DNA from: an uncultured Bacteroidales bacterium
GTDB lineage: Bacteria > Bacteroidota > Bacteroidia > Bacteroidales > UBA932
Reading direction: 5' to 3'
Assembly: GCA_945874815.1 (NCBI GenBank)
Contig: CAMCIE010000124.1
Span: 1-5,301, forward strand
Length of the DNA: 5,301 nt
Both the position numbers and the translations under genes were made by a program. Every line of letters starts with the position of its first letter. The stretch's first letter is position 1. This document shows positions 4,391-5,301 of the stretch, piece by piece. The notes under the pieces are model-generated. The model saw only the letters and a list, made by a program, of their open reading frames with translations, made no database searches and was not told the DNA's origin.

Positions 4391-4590
4391 AAACAATAGA
4401 AGAAAGGGCAAAATTAGCATCTGAAGGCTACGATGATGATGGATATTCAGAAGGACTTTATATGGGTTATGTTGAAGGTGCGAAGGAGCAGAATCGGATT
4501 GATATTGACAAGGCCTGCGATTGGCTTAAAGCAAGGAATGTTCTCACTGATGCGAGTCTTGATGGTTTTAGAAAAGCGATGGAGGAATAG
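4387..4590 (+). CDS. Family A small protein (MKTIEERA type), intact copy
   Basis: This 67-residue protein is the intact representative of family A in the window. It starts MKTIEERAKLASEGYDDDGY, continues with GYVEGAKEQNRIDIDKACDW (27-46), and ends LDGFRKAMEE. The gene at 2565 shares the start and the ID-x-x-KACDW segment; the partial gene at 5193 shares the start and an F-I-D-G-A-R segment aligned with YVEGAKE. Similar proteins are frequent in Bacteroidetes phages, and none has an assigned function that I know. The predicted structure is a helical hairpin; the YxxGAxEQ segment and the KACDWL helix are the conserved parts. AAGGAG at 4373-4378 lies 8 bases before ATG 4387, and the start overlaps the stop before it. 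Its final codons GAG GAA TAG form part of the ribosome binding box of the next gene, so the two are physically interlocked. Confidence 0.85.
   Translation: MKTIEERAKLASEGYDDDGYSEGLYMGYVEGAKEQNRIDIDKACDWLKARNVLTDASLDGFRKAMEE
4581..4590 (+). promoter_or_regulatory. Shine-Dalgarno box GGAGGAATAG before the gene at 4593
   Basis: This copy of the box overlaps the last codons of the family A gene, so Glu-Glu-stop is read directly from it. It ends two bases before ATG 4593 and is identical to the boxes at 2305-2314 and 3959-3968. Here both roles of the box, gene end and ribosome binding site, are in use. Confidence 0.8.
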
Positions 4591-4592
4591 CA

Positions 4593-4808
4593 ATGGAACA
4601 CAAGAAAGGCGAAATAGTAACCCTGCCGCCTTATGACATAAAGGCGAGGGTTGTGGAAGTCCAGACCGCTGACTGCCGCGGATGCTACTATCACGATAAT
4701 AACATTTGCTGCTGGGATCACGATGATACACATGGAGATTGTAATGCAAAATATAGGAAAGACCACAAGTACATAATTTTTAAGCCATTGACGGATGAAG
4801 AAATATGA
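4593..4808 (+). CDS. Small cysteine-rich, possibly metal-binding protein (71 aa)
   Basis: This 71-residue protein starts MEHKKGEIVTLPPYDIKARV and has five cysteines: Cys28 and Cys31 (CRGC), Cys39 and Cys40 (ICCW), and Cys50 (HGDC). His34, His43 and His47 lie nearby. The spacing C-x2-C-x7-CC-x9-C, with a downstream R-K-D-x-K-Y-I-I-F-K stretch (55-64), matches a small family I recall from Bacteroidetes phages and elements. Its pattern is 'CxGCYF...C...G.C...R.D...viFk', and it has no known function. The first 25 residues look like a small beta unit (GEIVTL, ARVVEVQ). Zinc or iron-sulfur binding is plausible from the cysteines but not shown. The GGAGGAATAG box gives a firm start. The stop overlaps the family B start (ATGA at 4805-4808), placing this gene between a family A and a family B gene. 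Confidence 0.83.
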   Translation: MEHKKGEIVTLPPYDIKARVVEVQTADCRGCYYHDNNICCWDHDDTHGDCNAKYRKDHKYIIFKPLTDEEI

Positions 4809-5179
4809 AATGCAAGGAACTTCAAATTTTGGATTGGATCCAGGACAAGAACGGTTTCCAGTCGCAGATAATAGGCGTGGGCGATGATTATGCCTATGCT
4901 ACCTTTGAGGGCAATGAAGGCGACCCTTGGGAGTTCGATGACAAGGACGACCGTCCTGAGCCTATCCCACTCACTCCCGAAATCCTTGAGAAGAATGGGT
5001 GGTGGTTTGATACAGAGGATAAGTGGCTGCACTATGAAGTTAATTTCATCATTGAAAAATGGAATGGAAGATTCCAATGCTATGACATCAATCAAATCAA
5101 ACTTGATTCAGCCCACAAACTGCAACACGCACTTCGCTTGTGTGGACTTGATGAACTTGCGGATAATTTCAAGGTTTAA
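4805..5179 (+). CDS. Family B protein (PIPLT / LQHALRLCG type), intact copy
   Basis: This 124-residue protein is the complete version of the family also seen at 2774. It starts MKCKELQILDWIQDKNGFQS, followed by a glycine- and acid-rich core (IIGVGDDYAYATFEGNEGDP, 22-41). It then has PIPLTPEILEKNG (53-65), a variable beta-rich middle, and the C-terminal helix KLQHALRLCGL (105-115) ending LADNFKV. I recognise the 'PIPLT..IL.KNG ... LQHALRLCG' frame from many Bacteroidetes phages and conjugative elements, with no known function. The N-terminal part resembles small beta-barrel proteins that begin 'LQILDWI...G', but this is only a resemblance. ATG 4805 overlaps the previous stop; a weak GGATGAAG lies upstream. 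The DNA at 4850-4952 is nearly identical to 2747-2849, while the C-terminal halves have diverged. That pattern points to gene conversion or a recent partial duplication. Confidence 0.88.
   Translation: MKCKELQILDWIQDKNGFQSQIIGVGDDYAYATFEGNEGDPWEFDDKDDRPEPIPLTPEILEKNGWWFDTEDKWLHYEVNFIIEKWNGRFQCYDINQIKLDSAHKLQHALRLCGLDELADNFKV
4850..4952 (+). repeat. 103-bp near-identical direct repeat, copy 2
   Basis: This is the partner of 2747-2849, at an offset of exactly 2103 bases, matching at 100 of 103 positions with no gap. This copy is in an intact gene with a proper start, so it is the better model for the original arrangement. Confidence 0.9.
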
Positions 5180-5192
5180 CGTAGGATAAAAT

Positions 5193-5301
5193 ATGAAGAC
5201 GATACAGCAAAGGGCAGATGATTACGTAGGCCACCCGGAAGATATTGACGAGTTCTCATCTGCAACCATCAAAAGACAGGCGTTCATCGATGGAGCAAGG
5301 G
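5193..5301 (+). CDS. Family A small protein, 3'-partial at the window edge
   Basis: A reading frame opens at ATG 5193, 13 bases after the family B stop, and runs off the window after 36 complete codons. It begins MKTIQQRADDYVGHPEDIDE and reaches QAFIDGAR. The start matches the family A genes at 2565 and 4387 (MKTIEERA), with two Glu to Gln changes, and FIDGAR lines up with YVEGAKE of the 4387 gene. The leader AGGATAAAAT just before the ATG resembles AGGATAAAGG before the radical SAM gene and is probably its ribosome binding region. This is the third family A gene in the window and again follows a family B gene. The C-terminal KACDW segment would be expected just past the window edge. Confidence 0.8.
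   Translation, partial: MKTIQQRADDYVGHPEDIDEFSSATIKRQAFIDGAR

Noticed and set aside
1..5301. CRISPR array, tRNA or insertion sequence
   Set aside because: No regularly spaced short repeats, no cloverleaf-like segments and no transposase-like protein or terminal inverted repeats were found; the only long repeat is a two-copy coding segment.

Overview
The window looks like part of a phage or prophage of a gut Bacteroidales bacterium (Bacteroides, Prevotella or a relative). Three lines of evidence point there. Every convincing gene is short and on the + strand. Genes are packed with ATGA stop/start overlaps (at 275, 1775, 2565, 3392, 4387 and 4805) or gaps of a few bases. Several proteins belong to small families I recognise from Bacteroidetes phages and mobile elements. 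The host assignment rests on remembered family resemblance, not on a search. No structural, packaging, integrase or polymerase gene is visible, so this is probably an accessory or early region.

Layout. Bases 1-823 hold an unrecognised helical protein and a basic protein with two Myb/homeodomain-like helix-turn-helix repeats and a NUMOD3-like tail. Bases 843-1930 hold a radical SAM enzyme of a type often seen in phages, translationally coupled to a 51-residue protein. Bases 1933-2298 hold a MazG-like all-alpha nucleotide pyrophosphohydrolase. From about 2300 to the end there is a train of tiny genes of unknown function. Among these, one family (N-terminus MKTIEERA or MKTIQQRA, 'family A') appears three times (2565, 4387, 5193). 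A second ('family B', with PIPLT and LQHALRL motifs) appears twice (2774, 4805). Single members of other phage families lie between them.

The enzymes suggest nucleotide-pool control (MazG-like) and an unassigned radical SAM reaction. The small genes look like a fast-changing accessory set. The most informative signals concern how this set is assembled. A 103-bp segment is repeated with three mismatches in the two family B genes. At the first copy, a family A gene runs out of frame into family B sequence, which has lost its normal start. The same 10-base box GGAGGAATAG precedes three different genes; it serves as ribosome binding site and also spells Glu-Glu-stop for the gene upstream. In two of those three places the upstream gene now ends before the box, suggesting recent mutation or module shuffling.

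Base composition also shifts. A sample line near 121-180 has 33 G+C of 60, while 4081-4140 has 23 of 60, consistent with a mosaic origin. I see no tRNA, rRNA, CRISPR array, insertion sequence or convincing rho-independent terminator. No gene-free stretch exceeds about 20 bases.
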